A stretch of DNA of 64,000 nt, from the NCBI RefSeq assembly GCF_026626335.1, contig NZ_JAPNTZ010000021.1:62001-126000 (forward strand). The letters run 5' to 3'. Origin of the DNA: Paractinoplanes pyxinae (GTDB lineage: Bacteria > Actinomycetota > Actinomycetes > Mycobacteriales > Micromonosporaceae). The notes under the pieces were generated by a model. The model did no database searches. It saw only the letters and a program-made list of their open reading frames with translations, and had not been told where the DNA came from. Below are positions 24,932-33,981 of this stretch, piece after piece. The position numbers were made by a program, and so were the translations under genes. How positions within the stretch are numbered: the stretch's first letter is position 1; the number at the start of each line of letters is the position of its first letter.

Positions 24932-24973
24932 GGCGCGCCCCGCCGTCTGGCAGACTCGGACGAGGGGGTGCTC

Positions 24974-25837
24974 ATGGGATCGCTGGGGTGGGCGGTCGCG
25001 TTCTCGGTGCTCTCCGCGGCCAGTTACGCGGCCGCGGCGGTCGCTCAGGAACGCCTGGCCGAGCATGGTCAGCGGGGTCTGACCAGGTGGGCCATCGCGT
25101 TGCTGCTCACCGGGGGCGGGGTCGTCCTGCACGTCGTCGCGCTCAACTTCGGCACGGTGGCCGTGGTGCAGGCGCTGGGCACGCTGACCCTGCTGTTCGC
25201 GCTGCCGATCGCCGCCGTCCGCCTGCACGTGCCGATCAGCCGCGCCGCCTGGGTCGACGCGGTGCTCACGGTGGTCGGCCTGGCCCTGATCCTGTCGCTG
25301 TCGGTCGAGTCGTCCGAGCCCCGGCGGCTCGGCGAGCCGGGCGACCGCCACCTCGCGCTGATCACGCTCGTGGCGGTGGCGGTGCTGACCCTCGGCGCGT
25401 GGTGGGGCGGTCCGCGGGTGCGCTCGGTGCTGCTGGCGGCCGCGGCCGGCACGGCGTTCGGCATCGCCTCTGTGCTGTCCAAGGCGGTGCTGGCCGCCCT
25501 GACCGACGGGGGTGTCCGCACGGTGTCGCCGGTCGGCGCCATCGCGGTGCTGGTCTTCTCGACCGGCGGCTATCTGCTGAGCCAGCTCTCCTACGGGCGG
25601 GCCGGCCTGGCGGCGCCGCTGGCCACGGTGAGCGTCACCAACCCGATCGTGGCCGCGATCGCCGGGGTGGTCGTGTTCGGCGAGAGCTTCCGCTTCGGCG
25701 TGGTGGGGCAGGTCGTCATCGCCGTCGCCGCGATCCTCATGACCCTGGGCGTCGTCGGGCTGGCCCGGCACGCCGCCACCCACTCTCCGTCGGACGACGC
25801 GCCCACGCCGACCGGGCGAGCCGGCATCACGGCTTGA
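24974..25837 (+). CDS. EamA/DMT-like integral membrane transporter
   Basis: A 287-residue protein with 8-10 predicted transmembrane segments and two tandem halves typical of the drug/metabolite transporter superfamily. The first half contains NFGTVAVVQALGTLTLLFAL, the second YGRAGLAAPLATVSVTNPIV, both DMT-like motifs; the end GVVVFGESFRFG is usual. ATG at 24974 is preferred to GTG at 24968 because a GAGGGG motif is better placed. Substrate unknown. It may be co-transcribed with the short gene before it. Confidence 0.75.
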   Translation: MGSLGWAVAFSVLSAASYAAAAVAQERLAEHGQRGLTRWAIALLLTGGGVVLHVVALNFGTVAVVQALGTLTLLFALPIAAVRLHVPISRAAWVDAVLTVVGLALILSLSVESSEPRRLGEPGDRHLALITLVAVAVLTLGAWWGGPRVRSVLLAAAAGTAFGIASVLSKAVLAALTDGGVRTVSPVGAIAVLVFSTGGYLLSQLSYGRAGLAAPLATVSVTNPIVAAIAGVVVFGESFRFGVVGQVVIAVAAILMTLGVVGLARHAATHSPSDDAPTPTGRAGITA

Positions 25838-25930
25838 GCCCCGGGACCCGCCGCGCGCCGTCTTGGCGCGGGCGGCTTCCAGAGCAGGTGGCGGGTGCCG
25901 TCTCGGCGGCGAGGCGGGCGGGGCGGCGTC

Positions 25931-27775
25931 TCAGGGGTGGCGGGCGGTGTCGAGGCAGCGGTCGAGGGCGATGGCGGCGTCGATGAGGGCCAGGTGGGTG
26001 AAGGCCTGGGGGAAGTTGCCGAGCTGTTCGCCGCTCAGGCCGATCTCCTCGGAGAACAGGCCCAGGTGGTTGGCGTAGGTCAGCATCTTCTCGAAGGTCA
26101 GCCGGGCCCGGTCGGCCTCTCCGGCGGCGGCCAGCGCGGTGACGTACGAGAACGTGCAGAGCGAGAAGGTGCCCTCGGCGCCGCGCAGCCCGTCCGGCGA
26201 GGCCGCCGGGTCGTAGCGGTAGACCAGGCTGTCGGTGACCAGCTCCGACTCCATGGCCTCGAGAGTGGACAGCCACATCGGGTCGGTCGGGGTGATGAAG
26301 CCGACCACCGGCATCCGCAGCAGCGCCGAGTCGAGCACGTCGGTCGCGTAGTGCTGGCGGAACGCGCGGCGCCGCGGGCTCCAGCCCCGGTCCATGATCT
26401 CTTCATAGAGGGCGTCGCGCTGCAGGCGCCAGTGGTCGACCGGCGCGGGGCGGCCGTGCGCGGTGGCCAGCCGGACGCCGCGGTCGAGCGCCACCCAGCA
26501 CATCAACCGGCCGTACGTGAAGTCCTGCCGCCCGCCCCGGGTCTCCCAGATGCCCTCCTCGGGCTGCGACCAGTTCTCGGCCACCCAGTCGAGCAGCTGC
26601 CGGATACTGCCCCAGCCCTCGTGCCCGGGCGCCACCCCGTGCCGGTCGGCGACGTACACGCTGTCCAGGGCCTCGCCGTAGATGTCGAGTTGCAGCTGGT
26701 CGGCGGCGCCGTTGCCGATCCGCACCGGCGCCGAGCCGCGGTAGCCCGACCAGTGATCGAGGATTTCCTCGCTCAGGTCGGCCGAGCCGTCCACCCGGTA
26801 CATAATCTTCAGCGGGCCCGAGGGATCCTTCGCGGCCTGCTCGTCGACCCGGTCGCGCAGCCAGCGGCCCAGGGCGGCCGCCTCGTCGGTCAGGCCGATC
26901 CCGAGCAGCGAGTACACCGAGAACGAGGCGTCCCGGACCCAGGTGTAGCGGTAGTCCCAGTTGCGTTCGCCGCCGACCTGTTCGGGCAGCGCGGCTGTGG
27001 GCGCGGCGACCAGGGCGCCAGTTGGTGCGTACGTCATCAGTTTCAGCGTTATGGCCGAGCGGTGCACCGCCTCGCGCCACCGGCCGGAGTACGTGCCCCG
27101 GCCGAGCCAGGTCTTCCAGAAGGCGACGGTCCGGTCGAACAACCGGCGCACCTCGGCCACCGGCACCTCGCGTACGGGCCCGGCGTACCCGGTTCGCAGC
27201 ACCACGCCCCGCATCTCGCCCGCGGTCAGTCGCAGCCGCGCGTGCACGTCGCCGCCCTCGTCCAGCCAGATCCGGGCGTTGCGCTCGTCGCCCGGCTCGC
27301 GGACCAGGTCGGCGGTCATGGCCGTGCGGTCACCCCGGAACACGACGCCGTGACCGTTGAGGTGGGTCTCGAACCGCTCGCGGCCGTAGTCGAAGCGCGG
27401 GGCGATCTCGATGTCGAACGTCATCTCGCCGCGGACGCAGCGCACCATGCGAACCAGGTGACGCTCGTCCGGCCCGGCTTCCGGCGGTTCGATCGGCATG
27501 AAGTCGACCACCTCGCCCACGCCGGCCTGGGTCAGGAAGCGGGTGATCAGCACGGCCGTGTCCGGCAGGTACAGCTGCCGGGTGGTGACGTCACCCGCGG
27601 CCGGGCGCGTCCGGAAGTGGCCGCCCCGCTCGGCATCGAGCAGGGCGCCGAAGATGCTCGGCGAGTCGAAGCGGGGCGCGCAGAACCAGTCGACGGTGCC
27701 GTCGGTGGCCACCAGCGCCGCGCTTCGCATGTCCCCGATCAGCCCGTGATCGGCGATGAGTGGATAGTGCGCCAT
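25931..27775 (-). CDS. GH15 glucoamylase/trehalase-like hydrolase
   Basis: Cytoplasmic glycoside hydrolase family 15 protein of 614 residues. The N-terminal domain begins YPLIADHGLIGDMRSAALVA and includes GTVDWFCAPRFDSPSIFGALL, a block shared by GH15 trehalases and glucoamylases. The catalytic (alpha/alpha)6 barrel shows RNWDYRYTWVRDASFSVYSL (about 275) and PEEGIWETRGGRQDFTYGRL (about 415) with the general acid Glu. In mycobacteria this subfamily hydrolyses trehalose; glucoamylase activity is the alternative. No signal peptide. The 93 bp downstream contain no gene. Confidence 0.88.
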   Translation of the reverse strand: MAHYPLIADHGLIGDMRSAALVATDGTVDWFCAPRFDSPSIFGALLDAERGGHFRTRPAAGDVTTRQLYLPDTAVLITRFLTQAGVGEVVDFMPIEPPEAGPDERHLVRMVRCVRGEMTFDIEIAPRFDYGRERFETHLNGHGVVFRGDRTAMTADLVREPGDERNARIWLDEGGDVHARLRLTAGEMRGVVLRTGYAGPVREVPVAEVRRLFDRTVAFWKTWLGRGTYSGRWREAVHRSAITLKLMTYAPTGALVAAPTAALPEQVGGERNWDYRYTWVRDASFSVYSLLGIGLTDEAAALGRWLRDRVDEQAAKDPSGPLKIMYRVDGSADLSEEILDHWSGYRGSAPVRIGNGAADQLQLDIYGEALDSVYVADRHGVAPGHEGWGSIRQLLDWVAENWSQPEEGIWETRGGRQDFTYGRLMCWVALDRGVRLATAHGRPAPVDHWRLQRDALYEEIMDRGWSPRRRAFRQHYATDVLDSALLRMPVVGFITPTDPMWLSTLEAMESELVTDSLVYRYDPAASPDGLRGAEGTFSLCTFSYVTALAAAGEADRARLTFEKMLTYANHLGLFSEEIGLSGEQLGNFPQAFTHLALIDAAIALDRCLDTARHP

Positions 27776-27858
27776 CCCCGCAGCGTGCGGCGGCCGGCGC
27801 CGGCGCGCGTCATCACCACCGGATGAATTCGCTTGCCCGAGGTTGCGACCATCGGACG

Positions 27859-28662
27859 ATGCTGGTCGATGTGACGCCGGCGCGACGGGGGATCGGGCGC
27901 GGGCTGGTCTGCGGGGCGGTCACGGCGGTGGCCATCGGGCTGGTGTTCGGGCAGCTCGGCGAGTACCAGGTGATGGACTACGCCGATCAGGACACCACGA
28001 TCGGCCTGGTCGGGGCGCTGCTGGGAGCGCTGGGGGCCGCGCTGGTCATCGCCGTGCTGCCGTTGCGGAAGCGGGGACATGCGGTGGTTCCGCTCGTGCT
28101 GGTGCCGGTGGCCGTGGTGCCGTTGGTGGCCGGGCTCGAGCGGAACAACGTGGAGGCGGCGCTGCTCTGGGGTTGCGCCGCGATTGCCGTGCACGTGCTT
28201 ATCGAGCGGCCGCGGGCGACGAACGCGGTTGTCGTCGTGCTTGTCGTCGCGGCCCTGCTCACGTGGGGGTTGCAGCACCGGTGGCGGGCGCAGAAGTTCG
28301 AGGCGGTGGGGTTGCCGCTGTTCGTGCCGCAGGTGCCGGGCTACGAGGTGAACCGCACCTGGGCCGGGCGCTACATCGTGTCGATGACTTTGCGGCCGGA
28401 CGATCGGAGCAATCATTACCTCGACGCGGTCATCAGGGAGAACGTGCGCTGCCGGCACGACGACACCGACCGGTGGGTGATCGAGCGCGAGACCGGGCCG
28501 GATGCGCTGGGCCTGTGCCTGCCCGGCGGCGCCGCGATGACGGTCGGGCCGGGTTATCTGACGCCCGATCTGTCGCCGCTGTTCGACCGGATCACCGTGC
28601 GCGAGGTCGACGGTTCGGTGCTGGCCGACCACCGCAACGGCGGCGAGATGGAGCCGGACTGA
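27859..28662 (+). CDS. hypothetical membrane protein, 267 aa
   Basis: Begins MLVDVTPARRGIGRGLVCGA at ATG 27859; an earlier in-frame start (27760) overlaps the divergent GH15 gene and is not supported. Four or five hydrophobic segments occupy the first 150 residues, followed by an apparently extracytoplasmic C-terminal domain of about 115 residues with cysteines in VRCRHDDTD and LGLCLPGGAA. No family recognised. It ends one base before the histidine kinase stop on the other strand. Confidence 0.6.
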   Translation: MLVDVTPARRGIGRGLVCGAVTAVAIGLVFGQLGEYQVMDYADQDTTIGLVGALLGALGAALVIAVLPLRKRGHAVVPLVLVPVAVVPLVAGLERNNVEAALLWGCAAIAVHVLIERPRATNAVVVVLVVAALLTWGLQHRWRAQKFEAVGLPLFVPQVPGYEVNRTWAGRYIVSMTLRPDDRSNHYLDAVIRENVRCRHDDTDRWVIERETGPDALGLCLPGGAAMTVGPGYLTPDLSPLFDRITVREVDGSVLADHRNGGEMEPD

Positions 28663-28663
28663 C

Positions 28664-29779
28664 CTACAGGGCGCGCGGCAAGGTCACCGTCACCACCAGG
28701 CCGCCCTCGTCGCGGGCGTCGGCTCGGGCCTCGCCGCCGTGGGCGCGGGCCACCGCCCGGACGATCGAGAGGCCGAGCCCGGCCCCCGGCGAGTGCAGCC
28801 GTTCCGTGCCGTAGCGGTGGAAGGGCTCGAACAGTCCCGGCACCTCGTAGCGGGGGATCACCGGGCCGGAGTTGCTGACCTCGAGCACCGCCCAGCCGTC
28901 GGGGCGGGAACCCGTACGCACCCGGACCCAGCCGCCGGCGGGCAGGTTGTGCCGGACGCCGTTCTCGACCAGGTTCTGCACCAGGCGCTCGAGCAGCACC
29001 GGGTTGCCGGCCACCGTGGCCTCGCCCGGCTCGGTGTCCACCTTGACCGTGTCCGAGACGGCGACGTGCTCGACGATGTCGGCCAGGTCGACATAGGACC
29101 GCTCGGCCACCGGGCGTTCCGACTGGGCCAGCAGCAGCAGGCCGTCGATCAGCCGTCCGTGCCGGTCGTTGATCGCCAGCAGCGTGGTGCCCAGCTGGCG
29201 TACCTCTTCCGACGCGGCCTCCTGGGTCAGCGCCACCTCGAGCAGCGTGCGGTTCAGGGTCAGCGGGGTGCGCAGCTCGTGCGAGGCGCTCGCGATGAAG
29301 CGCCGCTGGCCGTCAAACGAGTGGTCGAGGCGGGCCAGCATGATGTCGAACGTGTCGGCCAGCTCCTTGATCTCGTCGGCCGGGCCGGTCAGGGCTATCC
29401 GCTCGTGCAGGCCGCGGTCGGCGTCGGGTGCGTCGGCGATGCGGCGGGCGGTCGCGGTGATCTGCTGCAGCGGTTGCAGCATGCGCCCGGCGACCAGCCA
29501 GCCCAGCGCGATCGCCACGGCACTGACCAGGACGAGCGCGATCGCCCCCTGGGTGACCAGCGTGTGCAGCGCGTCGTCGCGGGTGCCCTCGATGAACTGC
29601 CGGATCTCGACCGCGCCGCCGGCCGACCCGGGCGGGGGCGCCGTGGTCTCGGCCCGTGCGAGCACATTGGGCAGGCGCTGCGAGACGAGCACGTAGGTCG
29701 CGCCCAGCAGCACCAGGCCGGCCACCACGAACAGGCCGCCGTAGACGAGGGTGAGCCGGCCGCGCACGGTCAGTCTCAT
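28664..29779 (-). CDS. HAMP-containing sensor histidine kinase
   Basis: A 371-residue membrane kinase. Two transmembrane helices (TLVYGGLFVVAGLVLLGATY, about 9-28, and IALVLVSAVAIALGWLVAG, about 79-97) flank a small sensor loop of about 50 residues. A HAMP domain follows, then the phosphoacceptor His in SASHELRTPL (about 165), N-box LVQNLVENGVRHN, and G-box GAGLGLSIVRAV. ATG at 29779 overlaps the regulator stop by 4 bp. It should phosphorylate the adjacent OmpR-type regulator and most likely controls the divergent MacB-like export operon. Confidence 0.92.
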   Translation of the reverse strand: MRLTVRGRLTLVYGGLFVVAGLVLLGATYVLVSQRLPNVLARAETTAPPPGSAGGAVEIRQFIEGTRDDALHTLVTQGAIALVLVSAVAIALGWLVAGRMLQPLQQITATARRIADAPDADRGLHERIALTGPADEIKELADTFDIMLARLDHSFDGQRRFIASASHELRTPLTLNRTLLEVALTQEAASEEVRQLGTTLLAINDRHGRLIDGLLLLAQSERPVAERSYVDLADIVEHVAVSDTVKVDTEPGEATVAGNPVLLERLVQNLVENGVRHNLPAGGWVRVRTGSRPDGWAVLEVSNSGPVIPRYEVPGLFEPFHRYGTERLHSPGAGLGLSIVRAVARAHGGEARADARDEGGLVVTVTLPRAL

Positions 29780-30432
29780 GGGATCCGATACCCCACTCCC
29801 GGTTCGGTCAGCACCACGGGCGGGTCGCCGAGTTTCCGCCGCAACTTGAGGATCGTCATGCGTACGGCGTGGGTGAACGGGTCGGCGTTCTCGTCCCACG
29901 CCTTCTCGAGCAGGGCCTCGGCCGAGACCGCCGTGCCGTCGGCGCGCAGCAACTCGGCCAGCACCGCGAACTCTTTGCGTGACAACGGCACGTACCGGCC
30001 GTCGCGGTACACCTCGCGCCGGTGCGGATCGAGGCTGATGCCGGCCCGGCGCAGCACCGGCGGCACGGCCGGGCGGGAGCGCCGGCCCAGCGCGATCACC
30101 CGGGCGCTCAGCTCGCGCAGCGCGAACGGCTTGGGCAGGTAGTCGTCGGCGCCCAGCGACAGCCCGGTGACCCGGTCGTCGACGCCGGCGGCGGCCGTCA
30201 GCATCAGCACCCTCGTGTCGCCGTCGCGTTCGACCAGCGCCCGGCACACGTCGTCGCCGTGCACGGCCGGCAGGTCACGGTCGAGCACGACAACGTCGTA
30301 ATCGTTGACGCCGACCCGTTCCAGGGCGGCGGCGCCGTCGTAGACCACGTCGACCGCGTGGGCGTCGTGCCGCAGGCCCTGGGCCACCGCGTCGGCCAGC
30401 AGCGGCTCGTCCTCGACCACCAGGATCCGCAT
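29776..30432 (-). CDS. OmpR/PhoB-type response regulator
   Basis: A 218-residue DNA-binding regulator. The receiver has the acidic pair in ILVVEDEPLL, the phosphoacceptor Asp near residue 51 in VVVLDRDLPAVHG, Thr in LMLTAAAG and Lys in YLPKPF. The C-terminal winged helix includes YVPLSRKEFAVLAELLRADG and TILKLRRKLGDPPVVLTEPG. It is translationally coupled to the kinase. Two GCGTCAC direct repeats 11 bp apart lie 23 bp upstream of its start in the shared control region. Confidence 0.93.
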   Translation of the reverse strand: MRILVVEDEPLLADAVAQGLRHDAHAVDVVYDGAAALERVGVNDYDVVVLDRDLPAVHGDDVCRALVERDGDTRVLMLTAAAGVDDRVTGLSLGADDYLPKPFALRELSARVIALGRRSRPAVPPVLRRAGISLDPHRREVYRDGRYVPLSRKEFAVLAELLRADGTAVSAEALLEKAWDENADPFTHAVRMTILKLRRKLGDPPVVLTEPGVGYRIP

Positions 30433-30454
30433 GAGCCCATCCTGCCGCGCGGGC

Positions 30455-30501
30455 GCGTCACCTGGGCGTCACGTTTTTCCTTGACGGCCGGGAAACCCGG
30501 C
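30455..30501. promoter_or_regulatory. candidate OmpR-type operator in divergent promoter region
   Basis: GCGTCAC occurs at 30455-30461 and again at 30466-30472, a spacing of 11 bp, one helical turn, typical of PhoB/OmpR sites. TTGACG follows at 30481 and a palindrome GCCGGG-AAA-CCCGGC at 30487-30501. A further palindrome GCAGCG-CTC-CGCTGC lies at 30522-30536. Confidence 0.5.
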
Positions 30502-30553
30502 GCCCGCTTCACTTCGCCGTAGCAGCGCTCCGCTGCCCGGTGAGGAGGCTTTG

Positions 30554-31096
30554 ATGCGTACGGGAAAGGTTTTGATCGCGGGTTTGATGCTGGTGCTCGC
30601 CTCGGCCGGATGTGGCGCCCGAGGCGACGACGGGGACGGCGTGGCCACCGCGCAGAGCGGCGCGGCGACGGCGGAACCGACTCCGTCGCAGACGCTCGAC
30701 GAGGACGCGCCGCTCAAGTTCGCGCAGTGCATGCGCGAGCAGGGGCTGACGTGGTTCCCCGACCCGGATCCGAACGGGCGCACGATCGTCAAGACGCCCA
30801 AGGGCACGGACCCGGAGAAGATGCAGGCCGCGCACGAGGCTTGCCAGAAGTACGCGCCCGACGGCGGTGACCCGGGCGAGGTCGACCCCGAGATGCTCGA
30901 GCAGGGCCGGAAGCTGGCCAAGTGCATGCGCGAGAACGGCGTGCCGGACTTCCCGGATCCGCAGCCCGACGGCGGGATCCGGCTCGAGCGCAAGAAGGAC
31001 GGCAGCGGCGTCGGCCCCGGTGATCCCGCGTTCGACCAGGCCGAGCAGAAGTGCTCGCAGTTCATGCCGGACGGCCGCGAGAAGGCCACGGCATGA
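30554..31096 (+). CDS. secreted lipoprotein with duplicated CMRExG motif
   Basis: A 180-residue predicted lipoprotein. The signal peptide ends at the lipobox LASAGC, so Cys-21 should be lipidated. A Ser/Thr/Ala-rich spacer precedes two related modules: KFAQCMREQGLTWFPDPDP and KLAKCMRENGVPDFPDPQP, each with one Cys followed later by another Cys. ATG at 30554 has a GAGGAGG ribosome-binding site. It is the first gene of a four-gene operon with an adaptor, an ATPase and a permease, joined by 4-bp overlaps, and may act as an extracytoplasmic partner of that exporter. Confidence 0.8.
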   Translation: MRTGKVLIAGLMLVLASAGCGARGDDGDGVATAQSGAATAEPTPSQTLDEDAPLKFAQCMREQGLTWFPDPDPNGRTIVKTPKGTDPEKMQAAHEACQKYAPDGGDPGEVDPEMLEQGRKLAKCMRENGVPDFPDPQPDGGIRLERKKDGSGVGPGDPAFDQAEQKCSQFMPDGREKATA

Positions 31097-32133
31097 GGAA
31101 GCGGACGACGGCCGGCGTGGTCGCCGGCGTGCTGACCGTGGGCGCGGTCGCGTTCTTCAACCTGCTGGAGGCCGAGAGCGGCGACCAGCCCGGCGCCACC
31201 GGGCCGGCCGAGACCGCCGAGATCACCCGGGAGACGCTGGTCGATCAGGAGTCGCACGACGGCACGCTCGGTCATGGCGACACGGCCACGGTCACAGCTC
31301 GTGCCTCGGGAACGGTTACCGCCCTGCCGGTCGGCGGTGCGGTCATCACTCGCGGCAAGCCGCTCTACCGGCTCGACAACAAACCGGTTCCCCTCCTGTA
31401 CGGGTCACTTCCCGCGTACCGCACCCTGCGCCCCGGCGTCGATGGCGCCGACGTGCTGCAGTTCGAGAAGAACCTGCGGGCGCTCGGCTACACCGGCTTC
31501 ACGGTCGACGACGAGTACACGTCGGCCACCGCCGCCGCCGTCGAGGACTGGCAGGACGACCTCGGAATGGCGGAGACCGGCCGGATCGGGACCGACCAGA
31601 TCGCGTACGCCGAAGGTCCGGTTCGCGTCGACTCGCTGACCGTCGAGCGCGGCGCCGTCGTGCAACCGGGCGCCGGCCTGCTCAAGACGACCGGAACGTC
31701 GATGGTGGCGACGGTCCCGCTCGACGTCGACGACCAGCGGCTGGCCCGCACGGGGGCGGCCGTCGACGTCGAGATGCCCGACGGCAGCACCACAAAAGGC
31801 AAGATCACCGAGGTCGAGACGGTCGTCGAGCCCGGGCAGGGCGACCAGCCGGACACCACCCGGGTCGACGTGACGATCACGTTCGCCCGGACGCCCAAGG
31901 ACCTCGGTGCGGCCACGGTCAGCGTCGACTTCGTGGCGTCACAACGGCCGGACGTGCTCACCGTGCCGGTGGCGGCGTTGCTCGCCCTGGCCGAAGGCGG
32001 CTACGGGTTGCAGATCGTCGAGGCCGGCGGCCCGCGGATCGTCGCGGTGAAGACCGGGCTGTTCGCCGACAGCCGGGTCGAGGTGTCGGGCGGCGGCATC
32101 AAGGCGGGCCAGAAGGTGGGGATGCCGTCGTGA
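31093..32133 (+). CDS. HlyD-like efflux adaptor with peptidoglycan-binding domain
   Basis: A 346-residue membrane-anchored adaptor. One N-terminal transmembrane helix (TAGVVAGVLTVGAVAFFNLL) is followed by a lipoyl-like half motif (GTVTALPVGGAVITRGKPLY), an inserted PG_binding_1 domain (about 110-165, LRPGVDGADVLQFEKNLRAL), the second half and a MacA-like beta-barrel ending in VSGGGIKAGQKVG. Such adaptors link MacB-type ABC exporters to the cell wall in actinobacteria. The start overlaps the lipoprotein stop and the end overlaps the ATPase start, each by 4 bp. Confidence 0.87.
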   Translation: MRKRTTAGVVAGVLTVGAVAFFNLLEAESGDQPGATGPAETAEITRETLVDQESHDGTLGHGDTATVTARASGTVTALPVGGAVITRGKPLYRLDNKPVPLLYGSLPAYRTLRPGVDGADVLQFEKNLRALGYTGFTVDDEYTSATAAAVEDWQDDLGMAETGRIGTDQIAYAEGPVRVDSLTVERGAVVQPGAGLLKTTGTSMVATVPLDVDDQRLARTGAAVDVEMPDGSTTKGKITEVETVVEPGQGDQPDTTRVDVTITFARTPKDLGAATVSVDFVASQRPDVLTVPVAALLALAEGGYGLQIVEAGGPRIVAVKTGLFADSRVEVSGGGIKAGQKVGMPS

Positions 32134-32795
32134 GCGCCGTCATTGAACTGGCCGGCGTCACCAAGGCCTACCCGGGCGGGGTCACCGCCGTGCGGTCGGT
32201 CGACCTGACCGTCGCGTACGGCGAGCTGGTGGCCATCGTCGGGCCGTCCGGCTCCGGCAAGTCGACGATGCTGCACCTCATCGGCACGCTGGACCAGCCC
32301 ACCGAGGGCACGGTGCGCATCGACGGGCACGACGTGGCGACGCTGAGCGACCGGCAGCTGTCGGCGTTGCGGGCCGACCGGATCGGTTTCGTGTTCCAGC
32401 AGTTCCATCTGGCGCCGGGGCGAAGCGCAATGGCCAATGTGGCCGATGGGCTGCTCTATTCGGGCGTACGCCGAAAGGAGCGCGAGTGGCGCGCCGAGGC
32501 CGCACTGGCCCGGGTCGGCCTGGGCGATCGGCTGGGCCACCGGCCGCATCAGCTCTCCGGCGGCGAACGGCAGCGGGTGGCGATCGCCCGCGCCGTCGCC
32601 GGTGATCCGGCCGTGCTGCTGGCCGACGAGCCGACCGGCAACCTCGACTCGGTGTCGGGCGCGGGGGTGGTCGAGTTGCTGCGCGAGCTCAACGCGGCCG
32701 GCACGACGGTTCTGGTGATCACCCACGACCACGAGATCGCCGGCGGCCTGCCCCGGCAGATCCCGATGCGTGACGGTCGGGTGGTCGGGTCATGA
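32130..32795 (+). CDS. ABC transporter ATP-binding protein, MacB/LolD type
   Basis: A 221-residue ATPase with GTG start. Walker A GPSGSGKSTMLHLIG (about 38), Q-loop QQFHLAPGRSAMANV, signature LSGGERQRVAIARA (about 141), Walker B VLLADEPTGNLDS and H-loop ITHDHE. It energises the adjacent permease; this class works as a mechanotransmitter that exports peptides, lipoproteins or drugs. Overlaps of 4 bp with both neighbours show one operon. Confidence 0.93.
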   Translation: MSAVIELAGVTKAYPGGVTAVRSVDLTVAYGELVAIVGPSGSGKSTMLHLIGTLDQPTEGTVRIDGHDVATLSDRQLSALRADRIGFVFQQFHLAPGRSAMANVADGLLYSGVRRKEREWRAEAALARVGLGDRLGHRPHQLSGGERQRVAIARAVAGDPAVLLADEPTGNLDSVSGAGVVELLRELNAAGTTVLVITHDHEIAGGLPRQIPMRDGRVVGS

Positions 32796-33952
32796 ATCGG
32801 TTGCGCTTGCCGGATCTGCTTCGCCTGGGTGCGTACGGGTTGAGGTCGCGCCCGCTGCGGGCGGTGCTGTCGGCGCTGGGCATCGCCATCGGCATAGCGG
32901 CCATGACGGCGGTGGTCGGCATCTCGGCGTCGAGCCGGGCCGACCTCGACCGTGAGCTGGCCGCGCTGGGCACCAACCTGCTGACAGTGACACCCGGCCA
33001 GACCATGTTCGGCGATGAGGCGGTGCTGCCGGACACGGCGGTGGCGATGATCCGCCGGATCGGCCCGGTGCAGTCGGCCACGGCGACCGGGAAGGTGGCG
33101 TCGACGGCGGTGTATCGGACCGACCGGATCCCGTCGGGTGAGACGGGCGGGCTGGCCGTGCTGGCCGCACAGCCGGATCTGCTGGCCACCGTCGGCGCCT
33201 CGTTCGCCCACGGCAGCTGGGTGAAGCCGACGTACCCGACGGTGGTGCTGGGCGCGACCGCGGCCCGCCGGCTCGGCGACGTGCCGGCGGTGTCCATCGA
33301 CGGCCGGTGGTGGACGGTGACCGGCGTGCTGAAACCGGTGCCGCTCGCGCCCGAGCTGGACACGGCCGTGCTGGTGGGCTGGGAGGCGGCCGGGTCGTAC
33401 CTCAGCTTCGACGGCCACCCGACCACCGTCTACACGCGATCGGCGGACGCGCACGTGTCGGCCGTGCGGTCGGTGCTGGCGCCCACGGCCAACCCGTCGA
33501 GCCCCGACGAGGTGAAGGTGTCGAAGCCGTCCGACGCCCTGGCCGCCCGCCAAGCCACCGACGAGACGTTCACGGCGCTGCTGCTGGGCCTGGGCGCGGT
33601 GGCGCTGCTGGTCGGCGGCATCGGGGTGGCCAACACCATGGTCATCTCGGTGTTGGAACGCCGCTCCGAGATCGGCCTGCGGCGTTCCCTGGGCGCGACG
33701 CGAGGCCACATCCGCACCCAGTTCGTCACCGAGTCCCTGTTGCTGTCACTGCTGGGCGGCGCGGCCGGGGTCTTGCTCGGCTATCTGGTCACCGGCCTGT
33801 ACGCGGTCACCCAGACCTGGCCGACCGTGGTGCCGCTGTGGGCCCTGGCCGGCGGCGTCGGCGCCACCGTCGTCATCGGGGCCATCGCGGGCCTCTACCC
33901 GGCGATCCGAGCGGCCCGCCTCGCTCCGACGGAGGCGCTGGTCGTGGCGTGA
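32792..33952 (+). CDS. MacB-like ABC permease (FtsX superfamily)
   Basis: A 386-residue permease. One N-terminal transmembrane helix near AVLSALGIAIGIAAMTAVVG, a large extracytoplasmic MacB periplasmic core domain (about 45-245), then three C-terminal helices with the FtsX-type block GVANTMVISVLERRSEIGLR RS (about 278). It is the last gene of the lipoprotein-adaptor-ATPase-permease operon and would form a dimer with two ATPase subunits. The exported substrate is unknown; the divergent two-component system suggests response to cell-envelope stress. Confidence 0.9.
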   Translation: MNRLRLPDLLRLGAYGLRSRPLRAVLSALGIAIGIAAMTAVVGISASSRADLDRELAALGTNLLTVTPGQTMFGDEAVLPDTAVAMIRRIGPVQSATATGKVASTAVYRTDRIPSGETGGLAVLAAQPDLLATVGASFAHGSWVKPTYPTVVLGATAARRLGDVPAVSIDGRWWTVTGVLKPVPLAPELDTAVLVGWEAAGSYLSFDGHPTTVYTRSADAHVSAVRSVLAPTANPSSPDEVKVSKPSDALAARQATDETFTALLLGLGAVALLVGGIGVANTMVISVLERRSEIGLRRSLGATRGHIRTQFVTESLLLSLLGGAAGVLLGYLVTGLYAVTQTWPTVVPLWALAGGVGATVVIGAIAGLYPAIRAARLAPTEALVVA

Positions 33953-33981
33953 GACGCCGGAATGATGGCATTCTGGATCGG

